Notes: a model not told the origin generated them from the sequence alone. A stretch of DNA of 64,000 nt from Vibrio salilacus (GCF_002811245.1 NZ_NIVQ01000006.1:124001-188000); one strand, 5' to 3'; counted from the first letter of the stretch, positions 1 through 10,231 are shown. Translations and numbers: made by a program.

Positions 1-327
1 AGAGCAACAAATCAGGTCGCAAATCGAGGCGTTACTACTGAACCAGTCATCATTGAAAATCCCTCGTTTTTATCTCGCCCTCGCGCCCCTCATTACCCAA
101 GAATGGCGCGCAAACGAGGTATCGAAGGCGTGGCATTATATGAGATATGGCTTGATGAGAATGGCCACCAAGTCAAGCAAGTATTGATTTCGTCATCCGG
201 AGCCACCTTGCTCGATAAGTCAGCGCTGGACGCGATAAAAGATTGGAAATTCTCGCCCCATTCTATTGATGGTCAAACCATGGCTCATCGCGTGCAAATC
301 CCTATTCGTTTTAAATTGGATCGATAA
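1..327 (+). CDS. tonB: TonB energy-transducing protein, C-terminal part
   Basis: The reading frame is open from the first base of the window, so the N-terminal anchor and proline-rich part lie outside. About 108 residues are visible. They hold a typical TonB C-terminal domain: a tyrosine-proline pair before an arginine-rich stretch (about residue 33 of the visible part), the periodic strand-helix-strand pattern, and a final strand ending in IPIRFKLDR. TonB spans the periplasm and passes proton-motive energy from ExbB/ExbD to outer-membrane receptors. The stop codon overlaps the start of exbB (TAATG), indicating translational coupling. Position before exbBD and hutBCD matches the haem-linked TonB1 system of vibrios. 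Confidence 0.93.
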   Translation, partial: RATNQVANRGVTTEPVIIENPSFLSRPRAPHYPRMARKRGIEGVALYEIWLDENGHQVKQVLISSSGATLLDKSALDAIKDWKFSPHSIDGQTMAHRVQIPIRFKLDR

Positions 328-1031
328 TGGAACAGATACAACTTTTACAACAACAGCTTGGCTTAATGACCTGGCCCTTGATCGTGTGCTCAGCACTCAC
401 CTTAATGATCATCGTTGAACGACTCTTTCAAGTTTTGATTAGCTTAGGCGTCGGCAAACGTGCCATTGGCAAACAGCTGCAACAGATTTCCCCGACCGAC
501 AGCCAGCAAATTGAGACTCTGGCTGAAATGATGTCAATCAAACGTCCATTGCTATACAAAGGCGTCGCCATGCTACTGGCTCATCACGCTTTTGCCAAAA
601 CACTGCGTGAAGACGCGGCAGGAATGTGGCTACAAGAAAAACGTCACCAGTTACACTCTGGCTTGCGTTTATTGACTTTAATTGGTGTGCTCAGTCCACT
701 GATCGGTTTATTGGGAACCGTACTTGGATTAATAGCGATGTTTAAAGGCGTTGCCGCTTCATCTGGCAACATCACCCCTAATGATTTAGCTGAAGGACTA
801 GGCATCGCAATGCGCACTACCGCTGCAGGCTTGATGGTTGCCCTGCCTGCTATTACTGCTGCTCAGCTGTTCGGTTTATGGGCAGACAAAGTCATAGCGA
901 AGCTCGAACACACACTCAATTATGTCAATTTATGGTTAGAAGGCATCCACTGGCAACCCACTCCAACTTCCCTGACGGATGTTATACCGCCAAGCGACAG
1001 TGATCTCATCAGAACAGAAGCGTCATTATGA
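327..1031 (+). CDS. exbB: ExbB, TonB-complex proton channel subunit
   Basis: A 234-residue inner-membrane protein of the MotA/TolQ/ExbB family. A first membrane segment lies near residues 15-32, and two further segments near 110-135 and 160-185 flank the conserved TolQ-like region containing GLLGTVLGLI and the LAEGLGIAMRTTAAGL stretch. With ExbD it forms the proton-conducting motor that drives TonB. It starts on the last base of the tonB stop codon and its own stop overlaps the exbD start by 4 bases (ATGA), so tonB-exbB-exbD is translationally coupled. Length is normal for Vibrio ExbB1-type proteins. Confidence 0.95.
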   Translation: MEQIQLLQQQLGLMTWPLIVCSALTLMIIVERLFQVLISLGVGKRAIGKQLQQISPTDSQQIETLAEMMSIKRPLLYKGVAMLLAHHAFAKTLREDAAGMWLQEKRHQLHSGLRLLTLIGVLSPLIGLLGTVLGLIAMFKGVAASSGNITPNDLAEGLGIAMRTTAAGLMVALPAITAAQLFGLWADKVIAKLEHTLNYVNLWLEGIHWQPTPTSLTDVIPPSDSDLIRTEASL

Positions 1032-1438
1032 TCAAAGCACCTAAAAGCGACACTCTAATGAGCTCTAGCCCTGATCTCACTCCATTGCTAGACATCATCT
1101 TCATTGTCATGGTGTTCTTAATGCTTACCGCTGCAGTGAAACTTGAATCGTTAGAGGTGGATCTGCCTGCATCAGATTCGCCGGTTACGTCAGCCGTAGA
1201 AAGTGATTCGTTAACCATTAATATTCTGGCGAACCAACCGCACTGGGCCATTAATGGCAAAACCTATATTGACTGGCAGAACTTTACCCTTGCTCTGCTC
1301 GAAGCACACCATGCAAAAAAGCAGCCGATTGCCATCGCCGCCGATAGAACCGCGGATGTGCAATACCTAGTCAAATTACTTGGATTCTTGCAACAAAATG
1401 GGATTCAAGCTACCCAACTTTTAACCGAAGAAAAATAA
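1028..1438 (+). CDS. exbD: ExbD, TonB-complex periplasmic/motor subunit
   Basis: A 136-residue protein with one N-terminal membrane segment (about residues 18-38). It is preceded by the family signature in which an aspartate sits in the membrane helix (PLLDIIFIVMVFL). The remainder is a periplasmic ExbD/TolR domain. The conserved aspartate carries protons in the ExbBD motor. The gene overlaps exbB by 4 bases and ends 14 bases before hutB, fitting one haem-uptake operon. Confidence 0.94.
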   Translation: MIKAPKSDTLMSSSPDLTPLLDIIFIVMVFLMLTAAVKLESLEVDLPASDSPVTSAVESDSLTINILANQPHWAINGKTYIDWQNFTLALLEAHHAKKQPIAIAADRTADVQYLVKLLGFLQQNGIQATQLLTEEK

Positions 1439-1452
1439 TAGTCGAGTTTATC

Positions 1453-2298
1453 ATGTTCAATTCACGTTTATTCACCCTCTCAAGTGCATTGCTTTTGCTG
1501 GTATTTTCCACCACCTCTTTTGCTAGTGAGCGCATCATTAGTGCCGGTAGCACCGTGACAGAGTTGCTGTTTGCCTTAAACCAGCAAAATAAATTGATCG
1601 CGGTTGATGTCACGAGTGACATTCCGCAGGGGTTATCATTGCCAACCATTGGCTACCATCGTCAGTTGTCTGCGGAAGGGTTGCTCGCGCTAGGCGCGAC
1701 ACGATTAATTGGCTCAGATGAGATGGGGCCGAAAACCGCACTCAGCCAACTTCGCGCCGCAGGGGTAAACGTAGATATCATTAACACTGAACCGACGCCT
1801 CAAGGGTTGTTAGCGCGTATTGATGACATTGCAGCAATCACTGGCGCCGAGCAACAAGCTTTGCAGTTAAAAGCAAAAGTGAATCAGCAACTCGACACTT
1901 TAGCAGCCAATAAACGTCCGCTCGGCACGAGCAAAAAAGTCCTGTTTTTGCTACTTCACGAAGGACGACCAGCCAACGTTGCAGGCGCGAACACCACACC
2001 CAACACGATCATCGAACTCGCAGGTGGCGTTAATCCGGCGGCGAAAACACTCTCTTCGTATAAACCCTTATCCACCGAAGCCATGATTGAAATGCAGCCT
2101 GACGTTATTTTGGTTAGTGGGCGCAGTTACAAAGCTCTTGGTGGCGCAGATGAAATTCTCAAAAAAATGCCGATGCTTGCCGCAACACCCGCCGGTAAGA
2201 ACCGACATTTTATTCAAGTCGATGGACGCGCATTGGTGGGCGGCCTTGGTCTAAAAAGCCTAGCTGAAGCACAGCGCATCAGCGCACAGCTTCACTAA
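1453..2298 (+). CDS. hutB: HutB, periplasmic haem-binding protein
   Basis: A 281-residue secreted protein with a clear signal peptide (hydrophobic stretch about residues 7-20, cleavage likely after SFA near residue 24). The rest is a class III periplasmic binding fold (TroA/BtuF-like): the SAGSTVTELLFAL start, a GYHRQ motif near residue 68 and a Gly/Ala-rich helical linker region around 130-160. In the Hut system it collects haem after TonB-dependent import and gives it to HutCD. The next two genes are the matching permease and ATPase. The upstream ribosome-binding site is weak, so coupling to exbD translation is likely. Confidence 0.92.
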   Translation: MFNSRLFTLSSALLLLVFSTTSFASERIISAGSTVTELLFALNQQNKLIAVDVTSDIPQGLSLPTIGYHRQLSAEGLLALGATRLIGSDEMGPKTALSQLRAAGVNVDIINTEPTPQGLLARIDDIAAITGAEQQALQLKAKVNQQLDTLAANKRPLGTSKKVLFLLLHEGRPANVAGANTTPNTIIELAGGVNPAAKTLSSYKPLSTEAMIEMQPDVILVSGRSYKALGGADEILKKMPMLAATPAGKNRHFIQVDGRALVGGLGLKSLAEAQRISAQLH

Positions 2299-2310
2299 CG
2301 AGAGATTGAA

Positions 2311-3348
2311 ATGTTATTACGTCGACTTCCGCTACGCTACCTGATGATTCTATTTAGCAGTATTTTGCTGCTCGCCGCGATAAGTTCAGTGACCGTCGGG
2401 CCGATGAACATCACTTTCTGGCAAAGTGTGCAAAGCCTGTTATTTCACTCCGAGCAGTTAGCGCCACACATAAACTTAGTGGTTCACGATATTCGCCTGC
2501 CGAGAACATTGCTATGTATATTGGTTGGCGCCATCCTCGCGATATGTGGCACTGTCATGCAAGGGCTGTTTCGTAATCCACTGGCAGAGCCCGGTATTAT
2601 TGGTGTGTCCGCAGGAGCCTCACTCGGCGCAGCACTGGCGATTGTATTGTTTAGCGATATCTCCCAGCACTACCCACAACTGATGAATCTTGCAGCTGTT
2701 CCACTGTTTGCTTTTCTTGGCGGCGCTTTGACGACCCTGCTAGTTTACCAACTAGGCACGAGTAAGATGGGCACGTCAGTCACCATTATGCTGCTCGCTG
2801 GTGTTGCAATTAGCGCCTTGTCTGGTGCGGGGATTGGTTATCTCAATTTTGTCGCTGATGATCAGATGTTGCGCGATCTATCCTTGTGGTCAATGGGATC
2901 ACTCGCTGGTGCCAACTCGTCTAGTATTATTCTTTGCGCGATAACGCTGGGTCTTTTATTGATGATTTTCATTGCAAAGTCAACGGCTCTTAATGCGTTA
3001 TTACTTGGTGAAGCCGAAGCATATCATTTAGGCATTCCACTCCAAAAACTCAAGCGCCAACTGATTTTACTCACCGCGGTAGGCGTTGGCGTTACCGTCA
3101 GCGTTGCAGGGATGATCGGTTTCATTGGTTTAGTTATTCCCCACCTTGGCAGGATGATTTCAGGGCCCAACCATACCTCATTGTTACCGATTTCAGCCTT
3201 GCTGGGCGCCCTGCTGCTTACCGGCGCGGATATGATTTCACGCATTGCACTTTCCCCAGCAGAGCTTCCGGTTGGCATTGTAACCGCACTGGTAGGTGCA
3301 CCATTTTTTATCTATTTACTGTTTCAGCAAAAAGGACAAATACTCTGA
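2311..3348 (+). CDS. hutC: HutC, haem ABC transporter permease
   Basis: A 345-residue polytopic protein of the FecCD/BtuC family with about nine to ten hydrophobic segments. Family signatures include LPRTLLCILVGAILAICG near residue 63, NPLAEPGIIGVSAGASLGA near residue 90 and GMIGFIGLVIPHLGRM near residue 268. It would work as a dimer that moves haem across the inner membrane. It starts 12 bases after hutB with a GAGAG ribosome site and its stop codon overlaps the hutD start codon (TGATG). Confidence 0.93.
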   Translation: MLLRRLPLRYLMILFSSILLLAAISSVTVGPMNITFWQSVQSLLFHSEQLAPHINLVVHDIRLPRTLLCILVGAILAICGTVMQGLFRNPLAEPGIIGVSAGASLGAALAIVLFSDISQHYPQLMNLAAVPLFAFLGGALTTLLVYQLGTSKMGTSVTIMLLAGVAISALSGAGIGYLNFVADDQMLRDLSLWSMGSLAGANSSSIILCAITLGLLLMIFIAKSTALNALLLGEAEAYHLGIPLQKLKRQLILLTAVGVGVTVSVAGMIGFIGLVIPHLGRMISGPNHTSLLPISALLGALLLTGADMISRIALSPAELPVGIVTALVGAPFFIYLLFQQKGQIL

Positions 3349-4130
3349 TGAGTGCCATTGCGTTATCCGGTCGTCATCTGTCGATGAATTTTTCTGGCCG
3401 AACTGTGTTAAACGCCATTGATATCGACATACGCTGTGGAGAAGTGACCGCATTGCTTGGTCCCAATGGTGCAGGCAAAAGTACCTTACTTAAGCTGCTC
3501 AGCGGCGAGATTCCCTCAACGGGTGATATTCGCTATTTCGATGTGCCTCGCCAGCAATGGCCAGCCAATCTTCTGGCTCAACATCTTGCTATGTTACCGC
3601 AACATAGCACCTTGAGTTTTCCTTTTTTAGCCCATGAAGTCGTTGAGCTTGGTGCGATCCCGCTCAAACTCACCAACAGTACGACTCGCGCGATGGCCGA
3701 GAAATACATGCGTTTAACCGATGTATGGCACCTTGCCAAGCGACTCTATCCCTCACTCTCTGGAGGCGAAAAACAGCGGCTGCACTTAGCTCGGGTCTTA
3801 GTTCAACTTGACAAATCTAACGAAAAAAAGATTCTCATGCTCGATGAACCGACATCAGCGCTGGATTTATCCCATCAACAAAATACGCTTAAAATCGCAC
3901 GTCGATTAGCTACCGAATCCAATGCGGCGGTGGTAGTCGTATTACATGACCTTAACCTCGCCGCCCAGTATGCTGATCGCATGGTCATTTTACACAACGG
4001 AGATATTGTTTGTGATGCACCTCCAAAACAAGCACTGACTGTGGCTATGCTCAAACATGTCTATGACTACAACGCCATAGTAACGACTCATCCAACGTTA
4101 GGGTTCCCGCAGATTTATCCTGACAACTAA
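3348..4130 (+). CDS. hutD: HutD, haem ABC transporter ATPase
   Basis: A 260-residue ABC ATPase. Walker A is GPNGAGKST at residues 38-46, the signature LSGGEKQR lies near 137, Walker B (ILMLDEP) near 160, and the switch histidine follows in VVLHDLNLAA. It powers HutC. The family is HmuV/HutD and the length is usual. Translation is coupled to hutC. No clear terminator is visible between it and the next gene, which starts 61 bases later, so read-through is possible. Confidence 0.93.
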   Translation: MSAIALSGRHLSMNFSGRTVLNAIDIDIRCGEVTALLGPNGAGKSTLLKLLSGEIPSTGDIRYFDVPRQQWPANLLAQHLAMLPQHSTLSFPFLAHEVVELGAIPLKLTNSTTRAMAEKYMRLTDVWHLAKRLYPSLSGGEKQRLHLARVLVQLDKSNEKKILMLDEPTSALDLSHQQNTLKIARRLATESNAAVVVVLHDLNLAAQYADRMVILHNGDIVCDAPPKQALTVAMLKHVYDYNAIVTTHPTLGFPQIYPDN

Positions 4131-4191
4131 TCTGTAAGCTGGGCAAAGCTTAACTATACTCTTGACTGAATACGTAACAAAAGGGACAACC

Positions 4192-4923
4192 ATGCTGCAC
4201 TTTGCCCACAGACTAATCCTCGTTGTTACTCTACTTATTGGTGTTAATGTCTATGCGCACACCTTTAACGATATCCCTCTGTTAAGAGTGTGCGGTGATG
4301 CTCTAGACTGGCGCCCTTACACTTATCAAGAAAACGATAAGGTAAAAGGGTTTGATAAACAAGTGCTCGACCAAGCCCTAGGAAGGCATGGCATTGACTA
4401 TGAGATGACAATGACCTCATGGTCACGCTGCCTTAAAGGTACCAAGGCGGGCAATTACGATCTTGCCGTTAGCGCATCTTATAATGAAGAACGAGTGCAG
4501 GATTATCTCTACACCGAGTGGTACTACACCGTGACCCCCTACTACTTGTTTTCAGTTAAGCATTTTCCTGATGGTTTGGTTATCTCCGATGTTGCCGATT
4601 TAAACGACTACAAAGTCTGCGGAAATCATAACTATAACTACTCAGATTTTGAGCTAACCAAGATCGAACGCTCAGGACACACGATTCAACACTCTTTAAA
4701 TCAGTTGGAAACAGGTGAGTGCGAGGTCTATATTAGCTGGGCTGAGATATTGACTGGCAATAAAAATCCACGAGGGGAACCCTATGTCAAAGATGACATC
4801 ATATCTTTACCGGTCCCCAACATGGAACCGCACAAATTTTATATGTTGATCTCTCGTCAGCTCGAGAGTGCCCCTACTCTGAAGGCGTTACTCGACAACT
4901 ACTTTCGTTTGGTACGAGAGTAG
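4192..4923 (+). CDS. Periplasmic solute-binding protein, family 3 type
   Basis: The chosen ATG at 4192 has an AAAGGGA ribosome site and gives a clean signal peptide (hydrophobic residues about 6-18, cleavage after VYA near 22). A TTG at 4162 would add ten residues before the signal peptide and is less likely. The 243-residue product has the extracellular solute-binding family 3 pattern: the LRVCGDALDWRPYTY start, then KGFDKQVLDQALG, WSRCLKGTKAGNYDLAVSAS and a central hinge. Members bind amino acids or act as sensors. No permease or ATPase for it is nearby, so its ligand and partner are unknown. It converges with ppsR, with 2 bases between the stop codons. Confidence 0.8.
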   Translation: MLHFAHRLILVVTLLIGVNVYAHTFNDIPLLRVCGDALDWRPYTYQENDKVKGFDKQVLDQALGRHGIDYEMTMTSWSRCLKGTKAGNYDLAVSASYNEERVQDYLYTEWYYTVTPYYLFSVKHFPDGLVISDVADLNDYKVCGNHNYNYSDFELTKIERSGHTIQHSLNQLETGECEVYISWAEILTGNKNPRGEPYVKDDIISLPVPNMEPHKFYMLISRQLESAPTLKALLDNYFRLVRE

Positions 4924-4925
4924 AA

Positions 4926-5759
4926 TTAAAGTAAACGACGTTTAAGACCGGCTCTCTCAAGTACCCGTGTTGAAATCTCTTCAACTGAAAGTGCTGAGGT
5001 ATTAATATAAGGAATCGCTTCACGGCGAAACAGCGCTTCGACGGTTTGTAATTCATGCAGACACTGCTCGTTGCTCGCATAGTCACTGCCTGCTAAACGA
5101 TTTTGACGAATCTGTGTCAATCGCTCGGGATTAATGGTCAAGCCAAACAACTTATGGCGATGAATTTCAAACTCAGGTAGCAGCTTCATACGTGCTAAAT
5201 CGTCATCGATAAATGGGTAATTCACAACGCGTAGACCAAACTGCATTGCCATGTATAAACTCGTTGGTGTCTTACCACTGCGTGATACACCAAGCAGGAT
5301 AATGTCTGCCTCTTCAAGTCCTTTAAGGGTGATGCCATCATCGTGCGCTAAGGTGTACTCAATGGCAGCAATTCTATCGAAGTATTTCACGCTATCGCGC
5401 CCGACACTGCGTGAGCGCTGCAACTTGGGCTTGGGGGCTAACTGAATATCATCTTGTACTCGCTGCACAATACTTTCGAGCACATCATAACCATAGCAGT
5501 GCGACGCCAATAGTTTTTCTCGCAGTTGTGGAATCACCAGAGAGAAAAACACCAAAGGTTTCACGCCGTGAGTTTGGTAGGAAGTTTCAATTTCTTTGAT
5601 CAGGTCAGCCAATTTATCTTCACTTTCAACAAACGGGAAGGTTTTCTCATTGGCTTGAAACGGAAATTGACCCAAAACAACATGGCCTAATGTCTCACAT
5701 GTTATGGCCGTTCCATCAGAAACATAGAACACATCACGACTTTGACTTTCAATTTGCAT
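4926..5759 (-). CDS. ppsR: PpsR, bifunctional regulator of PEP synthase
   Basis: A 277-residue member of the DUF299 kinase/pyrophosphorylase family, the same length as the E. coli enzyme. The P-loop GVSRSGKT is at residues 157-164, followed by the conserved NYPFIDDDL. The family inactivates PEP synthase by ADP-dependent phosphorylation and reactivates it by phosphate-dependent dephosphorylation. It is divergent from ppsA with about 170 bases of shared promoter region, the usual arrangement, which supports the name. Confidence 0.95.
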   Translation of the reverse strand: MQIESQSRDVFYVSDGTAITCETLGHVVLGQFPFQANEKTFPFVESEDKLADLIKEIETSYQTHGVKPLVFFSLVIPQLREKLLASHCYGYDVLESIVQRVQDDIQLAPKPKLQRSRSVGRDSVKYFDRIAAIEYTLAHDDGITLKGLEEADIILLGVSRSGKTPTSLYMAMQFGLRVVNYPFIDDDLARMKLLPEFEIHRHKLFGLTINPERLTQIRQNRLAGSDYASNEQCLHELQTVEALFRREAIPYINTSALSVEEISTRVLERAGLKRRLL

Positions 5760-5932
5760 TTTATTTTAAACTTTAAAATTCTTTTGAGTAGGATAGTCGA
5801 CATAATATCGATAATAAAACCTGGCTGACTGTTACGTCCCCCACAGCTTTAAAAATTCTTGGTGAATTTTTTTATGCTTTTACGTAATCGTTTGCCTTTA
5901 ATCCCTACGCTGCAATGTTTCTGGAGAAGTAC

Positions 5933-8302
5933 ATGCAAAAGAACACCCTCTGGTTCGATGGTCTATCGATGGAAGATGTCGACAAAGTCGGCGGAAAAAA
6001 CGCATCACTTGGTGAAATGGTTTCAAACCTGGCCAATGCTGGAGTGTCTGTACCGAATGGCTTTGCCACCACTTCCTACGCGTTCAATCAATTCTTAGAT
6101 TTTGAAGGATTGGACAATCGCATCCACCAACTGCTCGATGAACTAGACGTTGATGATGTACAAGCCCTGCGCAAGACAGGTGCCACCATACGTCAATGGG
6201 TATTAGAAGCCCCATTCCCTGCGGAACTCGAACAAGATATTCGCGACAACTACCAAACACTGATTGAAGGCAATGATGAGTTATCAGTCGCGGTGCGTTC
6301 TTCAGCGACAGCCGAAGACTTACCCGACGCTTCGTTTGCAGGTCAACAAGAGACCTTCCTTAATGTCAAAGGCATTGAGGCAGTACTAGAAGCAACCAAA
6401 CATGTCTTCGCCTCCTTATTTAACGACCGCGCGATCTCTTATCGCGTTCATCAAGGTTTCGATCACCGCGGCATCGCGTTATCGGCGGGCATCCAACGCA
6501 TGGTACGCTCTGATAAAGCCTCATCTGGTGTGATGTTTACCCTAGACACGGAATCTGGCTTTGATCAGGTGGTATTTATCACCTCTTCATGGGGTTTAGG
6601 CGAGATGGTTGTTCAAGGCGCAGTTAACCCTGACGAGTTTTACGTTCACAAACCACTGCTTGAAGCGGGCCAACATCCAATCGTGAAAAAAACATTTGGT
6701 TCAAAGCTCATCAAAATGAGCTACTCCACCAACCAAGAGATTGGTAAGCAAGTCGACATTATTGATACGACTGAACAAGAGCGTAACCAGTTCTCTCTAA
6801 ACGATGAAGAGATCACTGAGCTGGCTAAACAAGCCATGATCATTGAAAAACACTACCAGCGTCCAATGGACATTGAGTGGGCCAAAGATGGCATTGATGG
6901 CAAGCTATACATAGTGCAAGCCCGTCCAGAGACGGTTTGTTCTCAAAACGAACAAAACGTTATCGAACGTTACGAGCTTAACAATAAAGCAGAAGTATTG
7001 ATTGAAGGTCGCGCTATTGGTCAGCGTATTGGCTCAGGTATTGTGCGCTTAGTCGACTCATTGGATCAAATGTCACTGGTGCAAGAAGGCGATGTTTTAG
7101 TGACCGACATGACCGACCCAGACTGGGAACCGGTGATGAAAAAAGCCTCGGCGATTGTCACTAACCGTGGTGGTCGTACTTGCCACGCGGCAATCATTGC
7201 TCGTGAATTGGGTATTCCTGCTATCGTTGGCTGCGGTCATGCTACCTCAAGCCTCAATGACGGTATGACAATCACGGTTTCTTGCGCAGAAGGCGAAACG
7301 GGGTATGTTTATCAAGGCGAATTAGACTTTGAGGTCAAGCGCTCTGCGGTTGATGAGCTGCCGATGCTACCAACTAAAGTCATGATGAACGTTGGCAACC
7401 CAGATCGTGCCTTCGACTTTGCTCAAATTCCAAATGAAGGTGTTGGCCTTGCTCGTCTTGAGTTCATCATTAACAAAATGATTGGTATTCACCCGAAAGC
7501 GCTACTTAACTTTGAACAACAAAGCGATGAGATAAAAATAGAGATCACTCAGCGTATTCGCGGTTACCAAGATCCTATCGACTTTTATATCAGCAAGCTT
7601 ACCGAGGGTATCGCCACCATCGCCGCCGCTTTTTGGCCGAAACGCGTGATTGTTCGTATGTCGGATTTTAAATCGAACGAATACAGCAATCTTGTCGGTG
7701 GACAAGGGTATGAGCCACATGAAGAGAACCCGATGCTTGGTTTCCGTGGTGCTTCTCGTTACATTTCTCCGGTTTTTGAAGATTGCTTCGAGCTAGAGAC
7801 ACAAGCCATTAGACGTGTACGCAATGAGATGGGGCTGAAAAATGTCGAGGTCATGATTCCTTTCGTGCGGACACCGAGTGAGGCCGCATCAGTGATTGAC
7901 CTATTGGCTAAGTTCAATTTACGTCGTGGTGACCAAGGCCTGAAAGTGATCATGATGTGTGAGCTACCATCCAATGCTATTTTGGCGGATGAGTTCCTCA
8001 AGTACTTTGATGGATTCTCGATCGGCTCAAACGACATGACTCAGCTAACACTGGGCCTTGATCGTGACTCAGGCGACGTTGCGCACCTGTTTGATGAACG
8101 TAATCCAGCGGTGAAAGCCATGTTGAAGATGGCCATTGACGCCGCAACTAAAGCAGGCAAATACGTCGGAATTTGTGGTCAAGGTCCATCGGACCACGAA
8201 GACCTCGCTGAATGGTTGATGGATCAGGGTATTAGCTCAGTGTCACTCAACCCCGATACCGTGATTGATACCTGGTTAAAACTTGGCAAAGCAGCTAAAT
8301 AA
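5933..8302 (+). CDS. ppsA: Phosphoenolpyruvate synthase
   Basis: The ATG at 5933 follows a GGAGA ribosome site with 5-base spacing and aligns with the family N-terminus (short lead, then [11 protein letters not shown]). An in-frame ATG at 5915 lies upstream of that site and is not preferred. The product is about 789 residues: an N-terminal ATP-binding domain, a swivelling phosphohistidine domain with [18 protein letters not shown] (catalytic His near residue 415), and a C-terminal PEP/pyruvate barrel ending in the [15 protein letters not shown] region. It converts pyruvate and ATP to PEP, AMP and phosphate for gluconeogenesis. ppsR next door controls its phosphorylation state. Confidence 0.96.
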   Translation: MQKNTLWFDGLSMEDVDKVGGKNASLGEMVSNLANAGVSVPNGFATTSYAFNQFLDFEGLDNRIHQLLDELDVDDVQALRKTGATIRQWVLEAPFPAELEQDIRDNYQTLIEGNDELSVAVRSSATAEDLPDASFAGQQETFLNVKGIEAVLEATKHVFASLFNDRAISYRVHQGFDHRGIALSAGIQRMVRSDKASSGVMFTLDTESGFDQVVFITSSWGLGEMVVQGAVNPDEFYVHKPLLEAGQHPIVKKTFGSKLIKMSYSTNQEIGKQVDIIDTTEQERNQFSLNDEEITELAKQAMIIEKHYQRPMDIEWAKDGIDGKLYIVQARPETVCSQNEQNVIERYELNNKAEVLIEGRAIGQRIGSGIVRLVDSLDQMSLVQEGDVLVTDMTDPDWEPVMKKASAIVTNRGGRTCHAAIIARELGIPAIVGCGHATSSLNDGMTITVSCAEGETGYVYQGELDFEVKRSAVDELPMLPTKVMMNVGNPDRAFDFAQIPNEGVGLARLEFIINKMIGIHPKALLNFEQQSDEIKIEITQRIRGYQDPIDFYISKLTEGIATIAAAFWPKRVIVRMSDFKSNEYSNLVGGQGYEPHEENPMLGFRGASRYISPVFEDCFELETQAIRRVRNEMGLKNVEVMIPFVRTPSEAASVIDLLAKFNLRRGDQGLKVIMMCELPSNAILADEFLKYFDGFSIGSNDMTQLTLGLDRDSGDVAHLFDERNPAVKAMLKMAIDAATKAGKYVGICGQGPSDHEDLAEWLMDQGISSVSLNPDTVIDTWLKLGKAAK

Positions 8303-8319
8303 TTGGCGGTAAAATAAAC

Positions 8320-8350
8320 AAAGGCTTCTGTAGGGAAGCCTTTTTATTTT
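8320..8350 (+). terminator. Rho-independent terminator after ppsA
   Basis: The stem AAGGCTTC (8321-8328) pairs with GAAGCCTT (8335-8342) around a six-base loop, followed by a T-rich run. It lies 18 bases after the ppsA stop codon and before the convergent peptidase gene. Confidence 0.85.
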
Positions 8351-8373
8351 TCCTAATCATTTACTAGCGTCAA

Positions 8374-9678
8374 TTAACTGGTTGGTTGAAGGTTAACCTG
8401 CTGAGCCAATTCAATTTCTCGCTGCTTGAGCATAGCATCCATCTCATCACGTTTGTCTTTAAAAGCGGCCATTTGATTATTAGGTACGGATTTAGCCATT
8501 GGGATATTGGCTTTCATCGCATTGACCGCACGCCCTCTATCAATCAACTCATAGTGGATATGTGGTCCAGTCACACGCCCCGTTGCACCTGACAGACCAA
8601 TACGTTGACCGCGAGACACTTTTTGTCCTTTACGCACTAAAATCTTACTTAAATGCAAATAGCGTGTTTTGTATCGACTACCATGTTGAATCACAACGTA
8701 ATTACCCGCATAAGGGTGCTTGCGTGTCATGATCACGACACCATCACCAGTAGACACAATCGGTGTCCCTGTCGGCGTTGCCCAGTCAGTCCCATTATGC
8801 GGTGCAACACGTCCAGTGACAGGGTGCTTACGTGTCGGATTGTATTGCGAGCTCAACCGATAGTTACCGTTGACCGGTTTGCGCTGAAAGGCACGTTGTA
8901 AACTGTCACCTTTTGCATCGTAATATTGACCATCGCTATGCAGATAGGCTGAAAGCACTCGTCCTCGGTTATAAATCTTAATCGCTTGTATTTCACGATT
9001 TCCCGTCAATTGATCAGCTACAAACTGACGTGATTGAACCACTTCAAAACGGTCACCAGCTCTTAGATCCCGTGAAAAATTAATCTTATCTTTCAACAAG
9101 CCGACCACTTGCTCAACTTCACTGTTGCCTAAACCAAGCGCATGAACAGACTGTGAGAAACTGCCATTAATCTCCCCGACCAGTGGCAAAGGCTTCCAAA
9201 CACCTGCAATCTTGACGTCACTAAATTCGTAACCACCATCTTCCATTCTTGTGTAAACAGCTCGTTCAACCATGCTGAACTCAAGTTCCATTTTTGCCAA
9301 AGCTTGGGAGTTTTCGTCACGCCAAAAACGCAATGTGTTGCCCGGTTTGAGAGTATCTAACGCTAAAAAGTTTAGATCCGTTTCCATAATTTTCATCAGT
9401 TCGCTGTAACCAAAGCCTAACTGATTAAAAATGTTGCTTAAGTTATCACCTGCTTTGATCTCGTACTCGTAACTAGGAAGATCAGCCGTCACTTCGTTAC
9501 TTAACAAAATGTCATTAACAAGCGTTGATTCAGGAAGAGAAACATCAATGGTACGATGGTATCGGTCACGTTCAGACGACGAAAGAACAACCGCAGCAAG
9601 AATAGGCAGTGTTAATAATACTAACTTCTTTCGACGCGATAACTCTCGGAAGCGAGGCTTAAAACTTCTAGATTGCAC
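8374..9678 (-). CDS. shyA: Peptidoglycan DD-endopeptidase, M23 family (ShyA-like)
   Basis: A 434-residue protein with one N-terminal membrane segment (residues 19-33), a LysM-like region (about 72-118), a middle linker domain and a C-terminal M23 zinc peptidase domain (about 285-380). Visible zinc ligands are H294 and D298 in PHNGTDW and the HxH pair H373/H375 in GPHIHYE. Length, domain order and the position of the final catalytic histidine fit the V. cholerae housekeeping endopeptidase ShyA (remembered active-site residue H376), which cuts peptide crosslinks to allow cell elongation. The symbol rests on that comparison; ShyB or MepM-like enzymes have the same plan. Confidence 0.85.
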   Translation of the reverse strand: MQSRSFKPRFRELSRRKKLVLLTLPILAAVVLSSSERDRYHRTIDVSLPESTLVNDILLSNEVTADLPSYEYEIKAGDNLSNIFNQLGFGYSELMKIMETDLNFLALDTLKPGNTLRFWRDENSQALAKMELEFSMVERAVYTRMEDGGYEFSDVKIAGVWKPLPLVGEINGSFSQSVHALGLGNSEVEQVVGLLKDKINFSRDLRAGDRFEVVQSRQFVADQLTGNREIQAIKIYNRGRVLSAYLHSDGQYYDAKGDSLQRAFQRKPVNGNYRLSSQYNPTRKHPVTGRVAPHNGTDWATPTGTPIVSTGDGVVIMTRKHPYAGNYVVIQHGSRYKTRYLHLSKILVRKGQKVSRGQRIGLSGATGRVTGPHIHYELIDRGRAVNAMKANIPMAKSVPNNQMAAFKDKRDEMDAMLKQREIELAQQVNLQPTS

Positions 9679-9767
9679 AAATTTGACCTAATAATTGAAA
9701 TAACCAAAGGCCTAAGAGTACGAATTTCTCTAGAAGTTGTCACCTGTGATATATCAACTTTAAGGTA

Positions 9768-9796
9768 AAAAAGGCGCAAAATGCGCCTTTATTGAT
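9768..9796 (-). terminator. Terminator after the CBM48-like gene
   Basis: AAGGCGCA and TGCGCCTT pair around a short A-rich loop (about 9771-9790), with a T-run on the minus strand. It sits 35 bases beyond the stop codon of the minus-strand gene at 9830. Confidence 0.8.
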
Positions 9797-9829
9797 TAAA
9801 ATGAACAGTAAACCCTTTAACGATAACTG

Positions 9830-10129
9830 CTACTGATAGGTCGAAACAAGGGCGTTATCTTCGCCAAACCCGTTAGGTCGGTATTGATCAGCCTGTGGGT
9901 CATTCACCCATTTTTCTTTATCGACCAAGTATCTAAATTCAAAATGACTGTCTTTAGGTAAGCGTGTTTTGAACTTATAGCTCTTCGATTTAGCGACTTT
10001 TTTCATTTCGGTTGGTTGCCAATCTAAAAAGTCCGCAACAATCCAAACAGATTGATTAACGTGTTCAGCATCGAGCTCAAACGTCACTTCAACTTCATCT
10101 TTGGTTTTGAAAAAGCGTTTATTGATCAT
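9830..10129 (-). CDS. Small glycogen-binding-like (CBM48/E-set) protein
   Basis: The ATG at 10129 has GGAG seven bases upstream; two further in-frame ATGs upstream (10150, 10141) lack such a site. The 99-residue product is a single early-set domain of the kind seen in isoamylases, branching enzymes and AMPK beta subunits: an NKRFFKTKDEVEVTFEL strand pair, VADFLDWQPTEMKK (the VxGxFNxW-like turn), FEFRYLVDKEKWVNDPQAD and a final strand. Such lone domains may bind alpha-glucans or act as adaptors. No glycogen enzyme is adjacent, so the partner is unknown. Family assignment is fairly safe; the function is not. Confidence 0.78.
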   Translation of the reverse strand: MINKRFFKTKDEVEVTFELDAEHVNQSVWIVADFLDWQPTEMKKVAKSKSYKFKTRLPKDSHFEFRYLVDKEKWVNDPQADQYRPNGFGEDNALVSTYQ

Positions 10130-10231
10130 ATTTAACTCCATTAACGACAATTAAGGTCCATCTCATAACTTGCTAGGTTAAATAATAAGCAATTCATCAC
10201 ACATACTCAATACTGTATATTCGCCGCACAA

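Noticed and set aside
5859..6098. 79-codon frame at the start of ppsA
   Set aside because: Different frame from ppsA, which has the family motifs and ribosome site.
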